Shown here piece by piece: positions 43,013 through 52,510 of a stretch of 58,565 nucleotides of DNA. The stretch spans positions 1 through 58,565 of the forward strand of contig NZ_JAMTDQ010000098.1 of the NCBI RefSeq assembly GCF_023806635.1. The letters run 5' to 3'. The position numbers were made by a program, and so were the translations under genes. Every line of letters starts with the position of its first letter. The stretch's first letter is position 1. The DNA is from Accumulibacter sp. Lineage in GTDB: Bacteria > Pseudomonadota > Gammaproteobacteria > Burkholderiales > Rhodocyclaceae. A model generated the notes under the pieces. It did not search any database, was not told where the DNA came from, and saw only the letters and a program-made list of their open reading frames with translations.

Positions 43013-44110
43013 ATGCAAACCGCCACCATCAGCTTCGACAAGTTCAACCAGTTGCAGGACGACGCCTGCCACCAGCGGATCCGTAAGGCGCGCGCGCGCC
43101 TCGGGAGCGAGGTCGTGGTCCTCTGCCACCATTACCAGCGCGCCGACGTTTATCAGTACGCTGACCTGACCGGCGACTCACTCAAGCTGTCGCGTCTGGC
43201 AGCGAACACCGCTTCGCGCCTCATCGTCTTTTGCGGCGTCCACTTCATGGCCGAAGTCGCCGACATCATGTCGAAACCCGACCAGATCGCCATCCTGCCG
43301 GACCTGGCGGCCGGCTGCTCGATGGCCGACATGGCCAATCTCGCCAAGGTCGAACGCTGCTGGCGTGAGCTTGGCGAGGTGATCGAAGTGGAGCAAGTGG
43401 TGACTCCGGTGACCTACATCAATTCGGCAGCCGACCTCAAGGCCTTCTGCGGCGAACATGGCGGCATCGTCTGCACCTCCTCCAACGCCGGCACGATCGC
43501 CACCTGGGCCTTCGCCCGTCGGGAGAAGATCCTCTTCTTCCCCGACCAGCACCTTGGCCGCTGGACCGGGTTCCAGATGGGCATCCCGCTCGACGAAATG
43601 GTGGTCTGGGATCCCGACCTCGAGTCGGGCGGCCTGACCCCGCAGCAGATCCGCGCCGCCCGGCTGCTGCTCTGGAAGGGCCACTGCTCGGTACACCAGA
43701 TGTTCCAGCCGGCGCACATCCTGCGTTTCCGCAATCAGCATCCAGACGGCCAGGTGATCTCGCACCCGGAGTGCAGCTTCGAGGTCTGCCGGCAATCGGA
43801 CTTCGTCGGCTCGACCGAACACATCGTGCGGACGATCAAGGAAGCCCCTGCCAACACGCGCTGGCTGGTGGGCACCGAGCTCAATCTCGTGAACCGCCTT
43901 GCCGAGGAGGTCAGACACGAGGGCAAGATCGTCCAGTTCATGGCACCGACGGTCTGCATGTGTTCGACGATGCAACGCATCGACCCGCAACACTTGGCAT
44001 GGACGCTGGAAAACCTGGCGGACGGCACGGTGGTCAACCAGATTCGCGTACCCGAGCACGAGCGGGAACTCGCGAGGCTGGCACTCGACCGCATGCTGGA
44101 AGTGTCCTGA
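43013..44110 (+). CDS. nadA: Quinolinate synthase A
   Basis: 365 aa. It condenses iminoaspartate with dihydroxyacetone phosphate to quinolinate, the first committed steps of NAD synthesis. Motifs: VVLCHHYQRADVYQYADLTG DSLKLSR, AGCSMADMA with Cys102, GHCSVHQMF with Cys225, and PTVCMCSTM with Cys315/Cys317, together providing the 4Fe-4S cluster ligands. nadB and nadC are not adjacent. It lies upstream of hslO with 147 bp between. Confidence 0.95.
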   Translation: MQTATISFDKFNQLQDDACHQRIRKARARLGSEVVVLCHHYQRADVYQYADLTGDSLKLSRLAANTASRLIVFCGVHFMAEVADIMSKPDQIAILPDLAAGCSMADMANLAKVERCWRELGEVIEVEQVVTPVTYINSAADLKAFCGEHGGIVCTSSNAGTIATWAFARREKILFFPDQHLGRWTGFQMGIPLDEMVVWDPDLESGGLTPQQIRAARLLLWKGHCSVHQMFQPAHILRFRNQHPDGQVISHPECSFEVCRQSDFVGSTEHIVRTIKEAPANTRWLVGTELNLVNRLAEEVRHEGKIVQFMAPTVCMCSTMQRIDPQHLAWTLENLADGTVVNQIRVPEHERELARLALDRMLEVS

Positions 44111-44257
44111 GAGCGACATGCATGCCGGCAAGCCAGCGGCGCGACATCGCGCCGCGCGCATCGGCTGGCAACCCGCGACAGCTGCAGGCGGACTGCGCCG
44201 CTCCGGTCCTCTGCCGGCAGGGCCCTGCTGCCCGGCAGCGCTAGCGCCCGGACGCCG

Positions 44258-45127
44258 ATGAACACCGACTGCCTGCACCGCTTCCTGCTGGACGATCTCG
44301 ACATCGCCGGTGCCCTGGTCCGCCTTGGCCCGGTCTGGCAGAAACTCATCGAGGATCGCGGCTACCCACTGCCTGTGGCACGGCTGCTTGGCGAACTGTC
44401 TGCCAGCACCCTGCTCGTCGGCAGCAACCTCAAGCAGCCGGGACGGGTGACGATCCAGTTGCGCGGCAAGGGTCCGATCTCGCTGCTGGTCATCGACTGC
44501 AACGAGCAGCTGCAGGTTCGCGGCATGGCGAAGTGCGCGCAAACGGTGGTGGAAGGATCCATGCGCGAGATGCTCGGCGATGGCCAACTGCTGCTCGCGC
44601 TCGACATGCCGACAATGCGCGAGCCTTACCAGAGCATCGTGCCGATCTATGGCGAGAGCATTGCCGAGGTCTTCGAAAACTACCTGGGGCAATCGGTGCA
44701 GCAACCGGCGCGCATGTTCCTGGCGGTTTCGGACGAAGCGGCTGCCGGCATGCTGCTGCAGAAACTGCCGACGGCCGCGGAACGCGACGCCGACGGCTGG
44801 ACACGAGCGGAGGCGCTGGCGGCAACGATCGGTCGTTCGGAGCTGCTCTCGCTGGCAGCCGAAGATCTCTTGCCACGACTCTTCCCCGAGGAAACGATCC
44901 GCCTCTTTGCCGCGCAAGACGTCAGCCTAAACTGCCCCGAGGACTGGCAGAAGGCGCGCGCGCTGCTGCACACCCTAGGTGCGAGCGAAGTCTACGCCAC
45001 CCTGCACGAGCACGGTGAAGTGCTGATCAGGGATGAAATCTGCAATCGCGAGTACCGTTTCGATGCAGCCGCGATTGAGGAGCTGTTTGCCGACCCGGCG
45101 GCGACCCTGCCGAAGACACGGCACTGA
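44258..45127 (+). CDS. hslO: Hsp33-family redox chaperone with reduced cysteine set
   Basis: 289 aa. The N-terminal substrate-binding domain is normal (LLGELSASTLLVGSNLKQPG, ISLLVIDCNEQLQVRGMA, YQSIVPIYGESIAEVFENYL). The C-terminal redox domain usually carries CxC and CxxC that hold zinc. Here the first reads SLNCPEDW (only Cys226) and the second RDEICNREYRF (only Cys262). Two of the four ligands are therefore absent. A holdase role is likely, but classical zinc-based oxidative activation looks impaired or altered. The variant may be typical of this lineage. Confidence 0.88.
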   Translation: MNTDCLHRFLLDDLDIAGALVRLGPVWQKLIEDRGYPLPVARLLGELSASTLLVGSNLKQPGRVTIQLRGKGPISLLVIDCNEQLQVRGMAKCAQTVVEGSMREMLGDGQLLLALDMPTMREPYQSIVPIYGESIAEVFENYLGQSVQQPARMFLAVSDEAAAGMLLQKLPTAAERDADGWTRAEALAATIGRSELLSLAAEDLLPRLFPEETIRLFAAQDVSLNCPEDWQKARALLHTLGASEVYATLHEHGEVLIRDEICNREYRFDAAAIEELFADPAATLPKTRH

Positions 45128-45148
45128 CGCGCATGCATCGTCCGGCGC

Positions 45149-46558
45149 TCACAGTATCTTGCCGGGATTCATCAACCCTCGCGGATCGAGGGCTTCCTTG
45201 ACCACGCGCATCATGCCGATCTCCAGCGACGTCCGGTAGCGCAACAGCTCGGCACGTTTCAGCTGACCGATGCCGTGCTCGGCACTGATGCTCCCACCGA
45301 ACTCGTCTACGAGGTCATGCACGATCCGGTTGACCTGCGGCTGCGCGGCGAGAAACAAGGCCTGGTCACCCGCGGTCGGTCGCGACTGGTTGTAGTGCAG
45401 ATTGCCGTCGCCGATATGGCCGAAGGTGACCATCCTGATGCCCGGGAAAGCCTCAACCAAGGCACGATCCGCTCGATCGATGAACTCCGGCAGGCGCGAG
45501 ATCGGCAGCGAAACGTCGTGCTTGATGCTCGGGCCCTCGATCCGCTGCGCCTCGCCAATGCTCTCGCGCAGCGTCCACAGCCGCCGTGCCTGCTCGCCGC
45601 TCTGCGCCAGCACCGCGTCGGCAACCCGTCGGTCCTCGATCATGCTCGCCAGGAAGGACGCCAGCTCCTCGCGCAGGGAAGCCTCGTCGGCGCCAGCGGA
45701 CAGCTCGACCAGAAGATGCCATGGACTGTCGACCAGTGTCGGGTGCGAACCGGGAATGTGCTTGCGAACCAGTCCCAGCGCCACCCCGGACACCAGCTCG
45801 CAGGCGGTCAGCGCCGGACCGAAACGATCCTGAAGGGCCACCAGCACGCGCAGCGCCATCTCCACGGCGGCAATCGCCAGCCAGGCGGTCGCCTTCGCCC
45901 GTGGCCAGGGAAAGAGCCGCAGCACGGCGGCAGTGATGACGCCGAGCGTACCTTCGGCGCCGATGAACAGCTGCTTGAGGTCGTAACCGGTGTTGTCCTT
46001 GCGCAGGGCACGCAAACCATCCCAAAGCTCGCCATTGGGCAGGACCACCTCGATGCCCAGCGTCAGCTCGCGCGCGGTACCGTAACGCAAGACCTGCACA
46101 CCGCCGGCATTGGTCGACAGATTGCCACCGATCTGGCAACTTCCCTCGGCGGCGAGTGACAGTGGAAAAAGCCGCCCGACCGCTGCGGCAGCCTCCTGTA
46201 CCCGCTGCAGAAGGCAACCCGCCTCAACGGTGATCGTGTTGTTCGTCGCATCGATCGCCCGAACGCGGTTCAACCGCGCAAGGTTGATTACCACCGAGCG
46301 GCCGTCGGCAGCCGGCGTCGCCGCGCCGCAGAGGCTGGTGTTTCCACCCTGCGGCACCATCGCCACGCCAGCCTGCGCACACAGCCTCACGACGGCTGAT
46401 ACGGCGGCCGCGGTCGCCGGTTTGACGACGCAGAGCGCCGCCCCGCGATAGCGACCCCGCCAGTCAACGAGATGTCCGGCCACGGCGCCGGCGTCGACCA
46501 GCACGTTCGCCTCGCCAACCACTTCACCGAGCCTGCTGATCAGACTTGTGTCATCCAC
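45149..46558 (-). CDS. FAD-linked oxidase, GlcD/D-2-hydroxyacid dehydrogenase type
   Basis: 469 aa, the expected length. FAD-binding type 4 domain: VPQGGNTSLCGAATP, INLARLNRVRAIDATNNTIT VEAG, GSCQIGGNLSTNAGGVQVLR and IGAEGTLGVITAAVLRLFP. C-terminal oxidase domain: GHIGDGNLHYNQ, SISAEHGIGQLKRAEL and DPRGLMNPGKIL. Likely substrates are D-2-hydroxyglutarate, D-lactate or glycolate; the sequence does not decide. It is a single gene convergent with hslO. Confidence 0.88.
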   Translation of the reverse strand: MDDTSLISRLGEVVGEANVLVDAGAVAGHLVDWRGRYRGAALCVVKPATAAAVSAVVRLCAQAGVAMVPQGGNTSLCGAATPAADGRSVVINLARLNRVRAIDATNNTITVEAGCLLQRVQEAAAAVGRLFPLSLAAEGSCQIGGNLSTNAGGVQVLRYGTARELTLGIEVVLPNGELWDGLRALRKDNTGYDLKQLFIGAEGTLGVITAAVLRLFPWPRAKATAWLAIAAVEMALRVLVALQDRFGPALTACELVSGVALGLVRKHIPGSHPTLVDSPWHLLVELSAGADEASLREELASFLASMIEDRRVADAVLAQSGEQARRLWTLRESIGEAQRIEGPSIKHDVSLPISRLPEFIDRADRALVEAFPGIRMVTFGHIGDGNLHYNQSRPTAGDQALFLAAQPQVNRIVHDLVDEFGGSISAEHGIGQLKRAELLRYRTSLEIGMMRVVKEALDPRGLMNPGKIL

Positions 46559-46875
46559 GGATGCCCTCTGCGCTCACGGATGGCTGCCGCAGCACTGAAC
46601 CGCCGGCACTTGCTGCGCGGTCTGCGGCGCCAGACCTGGGTCATGTTAGCAGGGTCTTTGATTAATCTCGCGTTTGATGCGAAGATTCCACCAAAATGGG
46701 TTGCCGCCTGGCATCCCGTCCCGGAACCAAGGCATGCACGACCATAACCACGAACGCCAGGCGGAGAATTTGCCCACTTGAACCCCATGACCATCGCTCA
46801 CATCGACGCAGGCAGACTGCCGCGCGTGCGCCGTCCGCGGGGACCACAGGCCCGTACCGAGGGGCGCTGGGGCCG
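46559..46875. other. Non-coding stretch between the oxidase gene and glk
   Basis: 317 bp between divergent genes. I see no credible gene, RNA or repeat. It should hold both promoters. AT-richer spots lie around 46645-46700. Confidence 0.5.
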
Positions 46876-47841
46876 ATGAAGCTTCCAATTGGAATCGTCG
46901 GCGACATCGGGGGCACCCACGCCCGTTTCGCACTGCTCGACGAAGCGAACATGCCGCAGCGCGTGCAGGTGCTGTCGGTAGCAGACTTCGCGGGGCCGGT
47001 CGAGGCGATGCAGACATACCTCGCAGCATCTGCGAGCCCCGCCCCGTCAGCCGCCGCAATCGCCATTGCAGCGCCGGTACACGATGGGGTGGTCGCACTG
47101 ACCAACGCTTCGTGGAGCTTTTCGCGCGAGAGCATCACGGCACGGTTGGGGCTGCACAGGTTGCTGCTGCTCAATGACTTCAGCGCGCTCGCCCTGTCGC
47201 TGCCCCGTCTTCCCGCTGCCGAACTGCGACAGGTCGGCAGCGGGAGTCCCGTCCGCGGCGCGGCCAAGGCAGTCCTCGGCCCGGGGACCGGGCTGGGTGT
47301 TTCCGGCCTGCTCCATCATGCCGGCGACTGGTTGCCTCTGAGCGGTGAAGGCGGCCATTGCTCGCTTGCCCCGGCAGACGCGCGCGAGGCGGCAATTCTG
47401 GCGCTCGCCTGGCGCGAGTTCGAGCATGTCTCGGCCGAGCGACTCCTTTCCGGCAGCGGCCTGCCGCTGCTGCATCGCCTCGTTGCGACGGTCGACGGGC
47501 GAACGCATGTGCCCCTGAACACCGTTGAGATCGTCGCGGGCGCCGTCGCCGGTGACGACGGGCAATGTGCTGCGGTGATCGACACCTTCTGCGCACTGCT
47601 CGGCTCGGTGGCCGGCAATCTGGCGCTCACCCTCGGCGCTCGGGGTGGTGTTTATGTCGGCGGTGGTATCATTCCACGGCTGGGGGAAATCTTCGATCGC
47701 TCGCCTTTCCGCGCGCGGTTCGAGGCCAAGGGGCGCTTCGCGTCCTATCTCGCCACCGTTCCGACCTATGTAATCCTTTCGCCTGCCCCGGCCCTGCTGG
47801 GTGCTGCTCAGGCCCTGGCCGCGTGCGAGGGTTGCCGATAA
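46876..47841 (+). CDS. glk: Glucokinase
   Basis: 321 aa from ATG 46876 (MKLPIGIVGDIGGTHARFAL). ROK-unrelated bacterial Glk: phosphate loop GDIGGTHARF, catalytic LLLLNDFSALALSL, GPGTGLGVSGLLHHAG and the zinc-free EGGHCSLAP segment. It phosphorylates glucose released by glycogen debranching, feeding glycolysis. It heads a forward cluster glk-glgP-glgB-glgX with 22 bp to glgP. Confidence 0.92.
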   Translation: MKLPIGIVGDIGGTHARFALLDEANMPQRVQVLSVADFAGPVEAMQTYLAASASPAPSAAAIAIAAPVHDGVVALTNASWSFSRESITARLGLHRLLLLNDFSALALSLPRLPAAELRQVGSGSPVRGAAKAVLGPGTGLGVSGLLHHAGDWLPLSGEGGHCSLAPADAREAAILALAWREFEHVSAERLLSGSGLPLLHRLVATVDGRTHVPLNTVEIVAGAVAGDDGQCAAVIDTFCALLGSVAGNLALTLGARGGVYVGGGIIPRLGEIFDRSPFRARFEAKGRFASYLATVPTYVILSPAPALLGAAQALAACEGCR

Positions 47842-47863
47842 CCTTTCTTGGAGTACCCGCCTG

Positions 47864-50311
47864 ATGTCCAACGTCGTCCCCCCCCTTTCCGAGAGCGAAC
47901 AGCTGCGCTGCGCAGTCGAGCAGAAACTCGTCGACACGATCGCAGCCGAGCCGACCCGCGCCACCCGGGCCGACCTCTATCTCGCGCTTTCGCAAGTGGC
48001 ACGGGAGCAACTGGCAGAGCGTTGGGTACGGACCCAGAATGCCGACCGCAGCAACAAGGCACGCCGCATCTATTACCTGTCGATGGAATTCCTGATCGGC
48101 CGGGCAATGAACAACGCGCTCTCGGCCATCGGCCTGCGTGAACAGGCAGCAGCCCTGTTCACGCCACCGGGCCCGTCACTCGAGGAAGTGATGGAGTGCG
48201 AACCCGATGCGGCATTGGGCAATGGCGGCCTCGGTCGCCTGGCTGCCTGCTTCCTCGATTCGATGGCCACGGTCGGACTGCCGTCCTGGGGCTACGGAGT
48301 CCGTTACGAGTACGGCATGTTTGCGCAGTCCATCCTCAACGGGCAGCAGGTCGAGAAACCCGAAGCCTGGCTGCAGGACCGATCGCCCTGGGAATTCCCG
48401 CGCGCCAACAAGCATCACACCGTTCGCTTCGGCGGCACCTGCGAGCATCATGGCGAATGGGCCGAATGGCATGCGGCGGACTCGGTCGAGGCAAAGGCCT
48501 TCGATTACGTCATCCCGGGACACGGTACCGATCGAGTCAGCACCTTGCGCCTGTGGAAGGCGGCTGCGCCATCGGAGATCGACCTCGGCGCCTTCAATAC
48601 CGGCGACTACCAACGCGCGGCGGAGTTCAAGAACCGATTCGAGAACATCTCCTGGGTCCTCTATCCGAATGACAGCACCTCGGCGGGTCGCGAGTTGCGC
48701 CTGCGCCAGGAGTACTTCTTCGTGTCTGCCTCCTTGCAGGACATCCTGGAACGTCACCAGGCGGAGCATGGCACCTTCAGCAACCTCGCCGAGCACGTGG
48801 CGATCCACCTCAATGACACCCACCCGGCGATCAGCGTCGCCGAGCTGATGCGGCTGCTGGTTGACGATCACGGAATAGCCTGGGCTACCGCCTGGGAGCA
48901 GTGCCGCAGGATTTTCTCCTATACCAACCACACGCTGATGCCGGAGGCGCTCGAAACCTGGAAGGTGACGCTGATCCAGCGCGTGTTGCCGCGGCACATC
49001 CTGATCATCTACCGCATCAACCAGGAGTTCCTCGACGAGGTCGTCCGCCTCTACCCGGGCGACATCGACCTCATGCGAAGGGTGTCGCTGATCGACGATG
49101 GCGGCGGCCACGACAAGGACAAGCGGGTGCGCATGGCGAACCTCTGCATCGTCGGCAGCCACCGCGTGAACGGCGTCTCGCAACTGCACTCCGATCTCAT
49201 GGTGCAGACCATTTTCGCCGACTTTGCCCGCCTCTATCCGGAGCGCTTCCACAACAAGACCAACGGCGTCACGCCACGGCGCTGGCTGGCGCAGGCCAAC
49301 CCGGCGCTGTCGACGCTGCTCGACGAGAGACTCGGCGGCAAGGACTGGCGACTCGATCTCGATCGCCTGCAGGCGCTGCGGGCAAGCGCCGACGACGCCG
49401 GTTTCCGCACCGCCTTCGCGGCCGCGAAGCGCGGCAACAAGCTCCGCCTGGCGAACTATGTGGCACGCGAGCTGGCCGTCAGCCTCGACCCGGACAGCCT
49501 GTTCGATGTCCAGGTGAAACGGATTCACGAGTACAAGCGGCAACTGCTCAACGTACTGCACGTCATCACCCGCTACAACGCGCTGCTCGACGGTTCGGCG
49601 CGCGACTATGCGCCGCGCAGCGTGATCTTCGCCGGCAAGGCCGCCTCGTCGTACCACATGGCGAAGCAGGTGATCCGTCTGATTCATGACGTGGCCGCAG
49701 TGGTCAACAACGATCCGCGGACGCGCGATCTGCTGCGCGTGGTGTTCATCCCCAACTACGGCGTGTCGATCGCCGAACTGATCATGCCGGCGGCCAACCT
49801 GTCGGAACAGATTTCCACGGCGGGAACCGAGGCTTCGGGCACCGGCAACATGAAGCTTTCGCTCAACGGGGCGCTGACGATCGGCACCGAGGATGGTGCG
49901 AACATCGAGATCCGCGACAACGTCGGCGCCGAGAACATCTTCATCTTTGGCAACAACACGGCCCAGGTCAACGCGATCAGGCAGGCTGGCCATCAACCAC
50001 TGGCGCTGTACCACGGTGATCCTGCCCTGAAGGAGGCACTGGACCGCATCGACACGGGTTTCTTCTCGCCGGGGGAACGTTCACGCTATCACGACATCTT
50101 CAACTGCCTGCTGCACTACGGCGATCACTACCTGTTGCTCGCCGACTACGCGGACTACGTGGCTACCCAAGGGCGCGTCGACGCACTCTACCTCAACAGC
50201 GACGAATGGCAGCGCAAGGCAATCATCAACGTTGCCGGCATGGGCCCTTTTTCCGCTGACCGGACGATCCGCGACTACGCCAACGACACCTGGCACATCG
50301 ACACAAACTGA
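47864..50311 (+). CDS. glgP: Glycogen phosphorylase
   Basis: 815 aa from ATG 47864. It releases glucose-1-phosphate from glycogen. Motifs: YYLSMEFLIGRAMNNALSAI, NGGLGRLAACFLDSMATVGL, the catalytic HLNDTHPAISVAELMRL, QVKRIHEYKRQLLN, and the PLP-lysine segment EASGTGNMKLSLNGALTIGT EDGANIEI. Full length, no allosteric N-terminal tail as in animal enzymes. 15 bp from glgB. Confidence 0.96.
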   Translation: MSNVVPPLSESEQLRCAVEQKLVDTIAAEPTRATRADLYLALSQVAREQLAERWVRTQNADRSNKARRIYYLSMEFLIGRAMNNALSAIGLREQAAALFTPPGPSLEEVMECEPDAALGNGGLGRLAACFLDSMATVGLPSWGYGVRYEYGMFAQSILNGQQVEKPEAWLQDRSPWEFPRANKHHTVRFGGTCEHHGEWAEWHAADSVEAKAFDYVIPGHGTDRVSTLRLWKAAAPSEIDLGAFNTGDYQRAAEFKNRFENISWVLYPNDSTSAGRELRLRQEYFFVSASLQDILERHQAEHGTFSNLAEHVAIHLNDTHPAISVAELMRLLVDDHGIAWATAWEQCRRIFSYTNHTLMPEALETWKVTLIQRVLPRHILIIYRINQEFLDEVVRLYPGDIDLMRRVSLIDDGGGHDKDKRVRMANLCIVGSHRVNGVSQLHSDLMVQTIFADFARLYPERFHNKTNGVTPRRWLAQANPALSTLLDERLGGKDWRLDLDRLQALRASADDAGFRTAFAAAKRGNKLRLANYVARELAVSLDPDSLFDVQVKRIHEYKRQLLNVLHVITRYNALLDGSARDYAPRSVIFAGKAASSYHMAKQVIRLIHDVAAVVNNDPRTRDLLRVVFIPNYGVSIAELIMPAANLSEQISTAGTEASGTGNMKLSLNGALTIGTEDGANIEIRDNVGAENIFIFGNNTAQVNAIRQAGHQPLALYHGDPALKEALDRIDTGFFSPGERSRYHDIFNCLLHYGDHYLLLADYADYVATQGRVDALYLNSDEWQRKAIINVAGMGPFSADRTIRDYANDTWHIDTN

Positions 50312-50326
50312 GTAAGGACGTCTCGA

Positions 50327-52510
50327 ATGCTTGACTCTGCTGACATCATCGCCCTCTACCGGGCACAACACAGCGACCCTTATGCGGTCCTTGGCATGCA
50401 CACCGACCCCGACGGAAAGCTATGGGTGCGCAGCATGCAGCCCGGCGCACTCGCGGTCGCCGTCGTCGATGCCAAGACCGGCCGCCAGGTCGCCGAACTG
50501 GAACAACGGCGGATCGAGGACGTGGAAGGCTTCTTCGAGGGATCGATTCCCCGCCGTCGCAACTACTTTCCCTATCGCCTGCGAATCAGTTGGCAGGACG
50601 GGATACAGGAGACCGACGATCCGTATCGCTTCTGGACCGTTCTTGGTGAGATGGATGTCTGGCTGCTCGCCGAAGGCTCGCACCTGCGCCCGTTCGAGCG
50701 TCTCGGCGCCCACCTCTGTGAGATCGACGGCGTTGCCGGAACCGCCTTCGCCGTCTGGGCACCTGACGCGCAGCGCGTCAGTGTCGTCGGTGACTTCAAC
50801 ACCTGGGACGGACGTCGCCACCCGATGCGCCTGCGCCGCGAATGTGGCGTCTGGGAGATCTTCCTGCCAGGCGTCGCGGCCGGTGCGCACTACAAGTTCG
50901 AGATCCGATCGCGCGAGGGCCATCTGCTGCCGCTGAAGGCGGACCCATACGGTTTCCAGGCCGAAATGCGCCCATCGACCGCGTCCGTCGTCTGCGCCCT
51001 GCCGCCGCCCGTCGAAGCATCCGCGATTCCGGCCGGCGACCAGCTCGATGCGCCGATGTCGATCTACGAGGTCCATCTGGCTTCGTGGCGGCGGGCCGAT
51101 GACGGTGGCTTTCCAGATTGGCAACGTCTCAGCGAAACGCTTATCCCCTACGTCGTCAACCTGGGTTTCACCCATCTCGAACTGCTGCCGGTTTCCGAAC
51201 ATCCATTCGACGGCTCCTGGGGCTACCAGCCGCTCGGACTGTACTCGCCGACCGCCCGCCACGGCACGCCGAATGGTTTCCGTGATTTCGTTCGCGCCTG
51301 CCACGCGGCCGGCCTGCGCGTGATCGTCGACTGGGTTCCAGCGCATTTCCCGAACGACGAACACGGTCTCGGCCGTTTCGATGGCAACGCACTCTACGAG
51401 CACGCCGACCCGCGCGAGGGCATGCATCAGGACTGGGGCACGCTGATCTACAACTTCGGTCGCCGAGAAGTGAGCAACTATCTGATCGGCAACGCCCTGT
51501 TCTGGATCGAGCGCTACGGGGTCGATGGGCTGCGCGTCGACGCCGTCGCATCGATGCTGTATCGCGACTACAGCCGCGAAGACGGGGAATGGCTGCCGAA
51601 CGTGCACGGCGGTCGCGAGAATCTCGAAGCCGTGGCGTTCCTGCGCCGCATGAATGAGGTGCTCGGACAGGAACATCCGGGCGCGTCGACCCATGCCGAG
51701 GAATCCACGGCATGGCCAATGGTCAGCCGCCCACCGGAAATGGGCGGCCTCGGCTTCCATTACAAGTGGAACATGGGCTGGATGCACGATGTCCTCGACT
51801 ACATGACGCGTGATCCGGTACATCGCAAGTACCACCACAACCAGCTCAGCTTCGGTCTGATGTACGCCTTCAGCGAGAACTTCGTGCTACCCCTGTCGCA
51901 TGATGAGGTGGTCCATGGCAAGGGCTCACTGATCAGCAAGATGGCGGGCGACTACTGGCAGAAGTTCGCCAATCTGCGTTCGCTGTATGCCTTCATGTGG
52001 GCCCACCCGGGCAAGAAGCTGCTCTTCATGGGCGGCGAGATCGGTCAGTGGAACGAATGGAACCACGACACCTCGCTCGACTGGGGACTGCTCGACTTTC
52101 CGCTGCACGCAGGCGTGCGCGACCTCATCAGCGATCTCAACCGGGTCTACCGCAGCAACCCGGCTCTGCACCAGGTCGACTTCGAACCCGCCGGGTTCGA
52201 ATGGGTGGCTGCCGATGACGCCGAGTGCTCGGTGGTCGCCTTCGTCCGCTGGAGCCGTGACCGTTCGCGCGCCCTGCTCTATGTCGGCAACTTCACGCCC
52301 GTGGTGCGCCATGGTTACCGGATTGGCGTGCCGATGGCGGGAATGTACCGCGAGCGACTGAATACCGATTCACAGCACTATGGTGGCAGCAACGTCGGCA
52401 ACGGGTTCGAGCCGCTGTTTGCCGAGGAGGTCGCCGCGCACGGTCGCAGCCTGTCGCTGAATCTGACCTTGCCGCCACTCGCGGCACTGTACTTCGAATG
52501 GACGGCCTGA
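50327..52510 (+). CDS. glgB: Glycogen branching enzyme
   Basis: 727 aa GH13 enzyme introducing alpha-1,6 branches. The N1/CBM48 domains are present ([50 protein letters not shown]). Catalytic domain: [38 protein letters not shown] (nucleophile Asp), [14 protein letters not shown] (acid/base Glu) and [15 protein letters not shown]. Its last codons overlap glgX by 13 bp, so synthesis is linked to debranching. Confidence 0.96.
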   Translation: MLDSADIIALYRAQHSDPYAVLGMHTDPDGKLWVRSMQPGALAVAVVDAKTGRQVAELEQRRIEDVEGFFEGSIPRRRNYFPYRLRISWQDGIQETDDPYRFWTVLGEMDVWLLAEGSHLRPFERLGAHLCEIDGVAGTAFAVWAPDAQRVSVVGDFNTWDGRRHPMRLRRECGVWEIFLPGVAAGAHYKFEIRSREGHLLPLKADPYGFQAEMRPSTASVVCALPPPVEASAIPAGDQLDAPMSIYEVHLASWRRADDGGFPDWQRLSETLIPYVVNLGFTHLELLPVSEHPFDGSWGYQPLGLYSPTARHGTPNGFRDFVRACHAAGLRVIVDWVPAHFPNDEHGLGRFDGNALYEHADPREGMHQDWGTLIYNFGRREVSNYLIGNALFWIERYGVDGLRVDAVASMLYRDYSREDGEWLPNVHGGRENLEAVAFLRRMNEVLGQEHPGASTHAEESTAWPMVSRPPEMGGLGFHYKWNMGWMHDVLDYMTRDPVHRKYHHNQLSFGLMYAFSENFVLPLSHDEVVHGKGSLISKMAGDYWQKFANLRSLYAFMWAHPGKKLLFMGGEIGQWNEWNHDTSLDWGLLDFPLHAGVRDLISDLNRVYRSNPALHQVDFEPAGFEWVAADDAECSVVAFVRWSRDRSRALLYVGNFTPVVRHGYRIGVPMAGMYRERLNTDSQHYGGSNVGNGFEPLFAEEVAAHGRSLSLNLTLPPLAALYFEWTA

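Noticed and set aside
43178-44917. 579-codon minus-strand frame opposite nadA and hslO
   Set aside because: Antisense shadow; both plus-strand genes are full-length known families.
46640-46790. Possible IS remnant upstream of glk (short minus-strand frames)
   Set aside because: No transposase motif, inverted repeats or target duplication could be made out.
48176-51838. Two long minus-strand frames (48176-50014 and 50420-51838) opposite glgP and glgB
   Set aside because: Mirror frames of the glycogen genes, no start signals or motifs.
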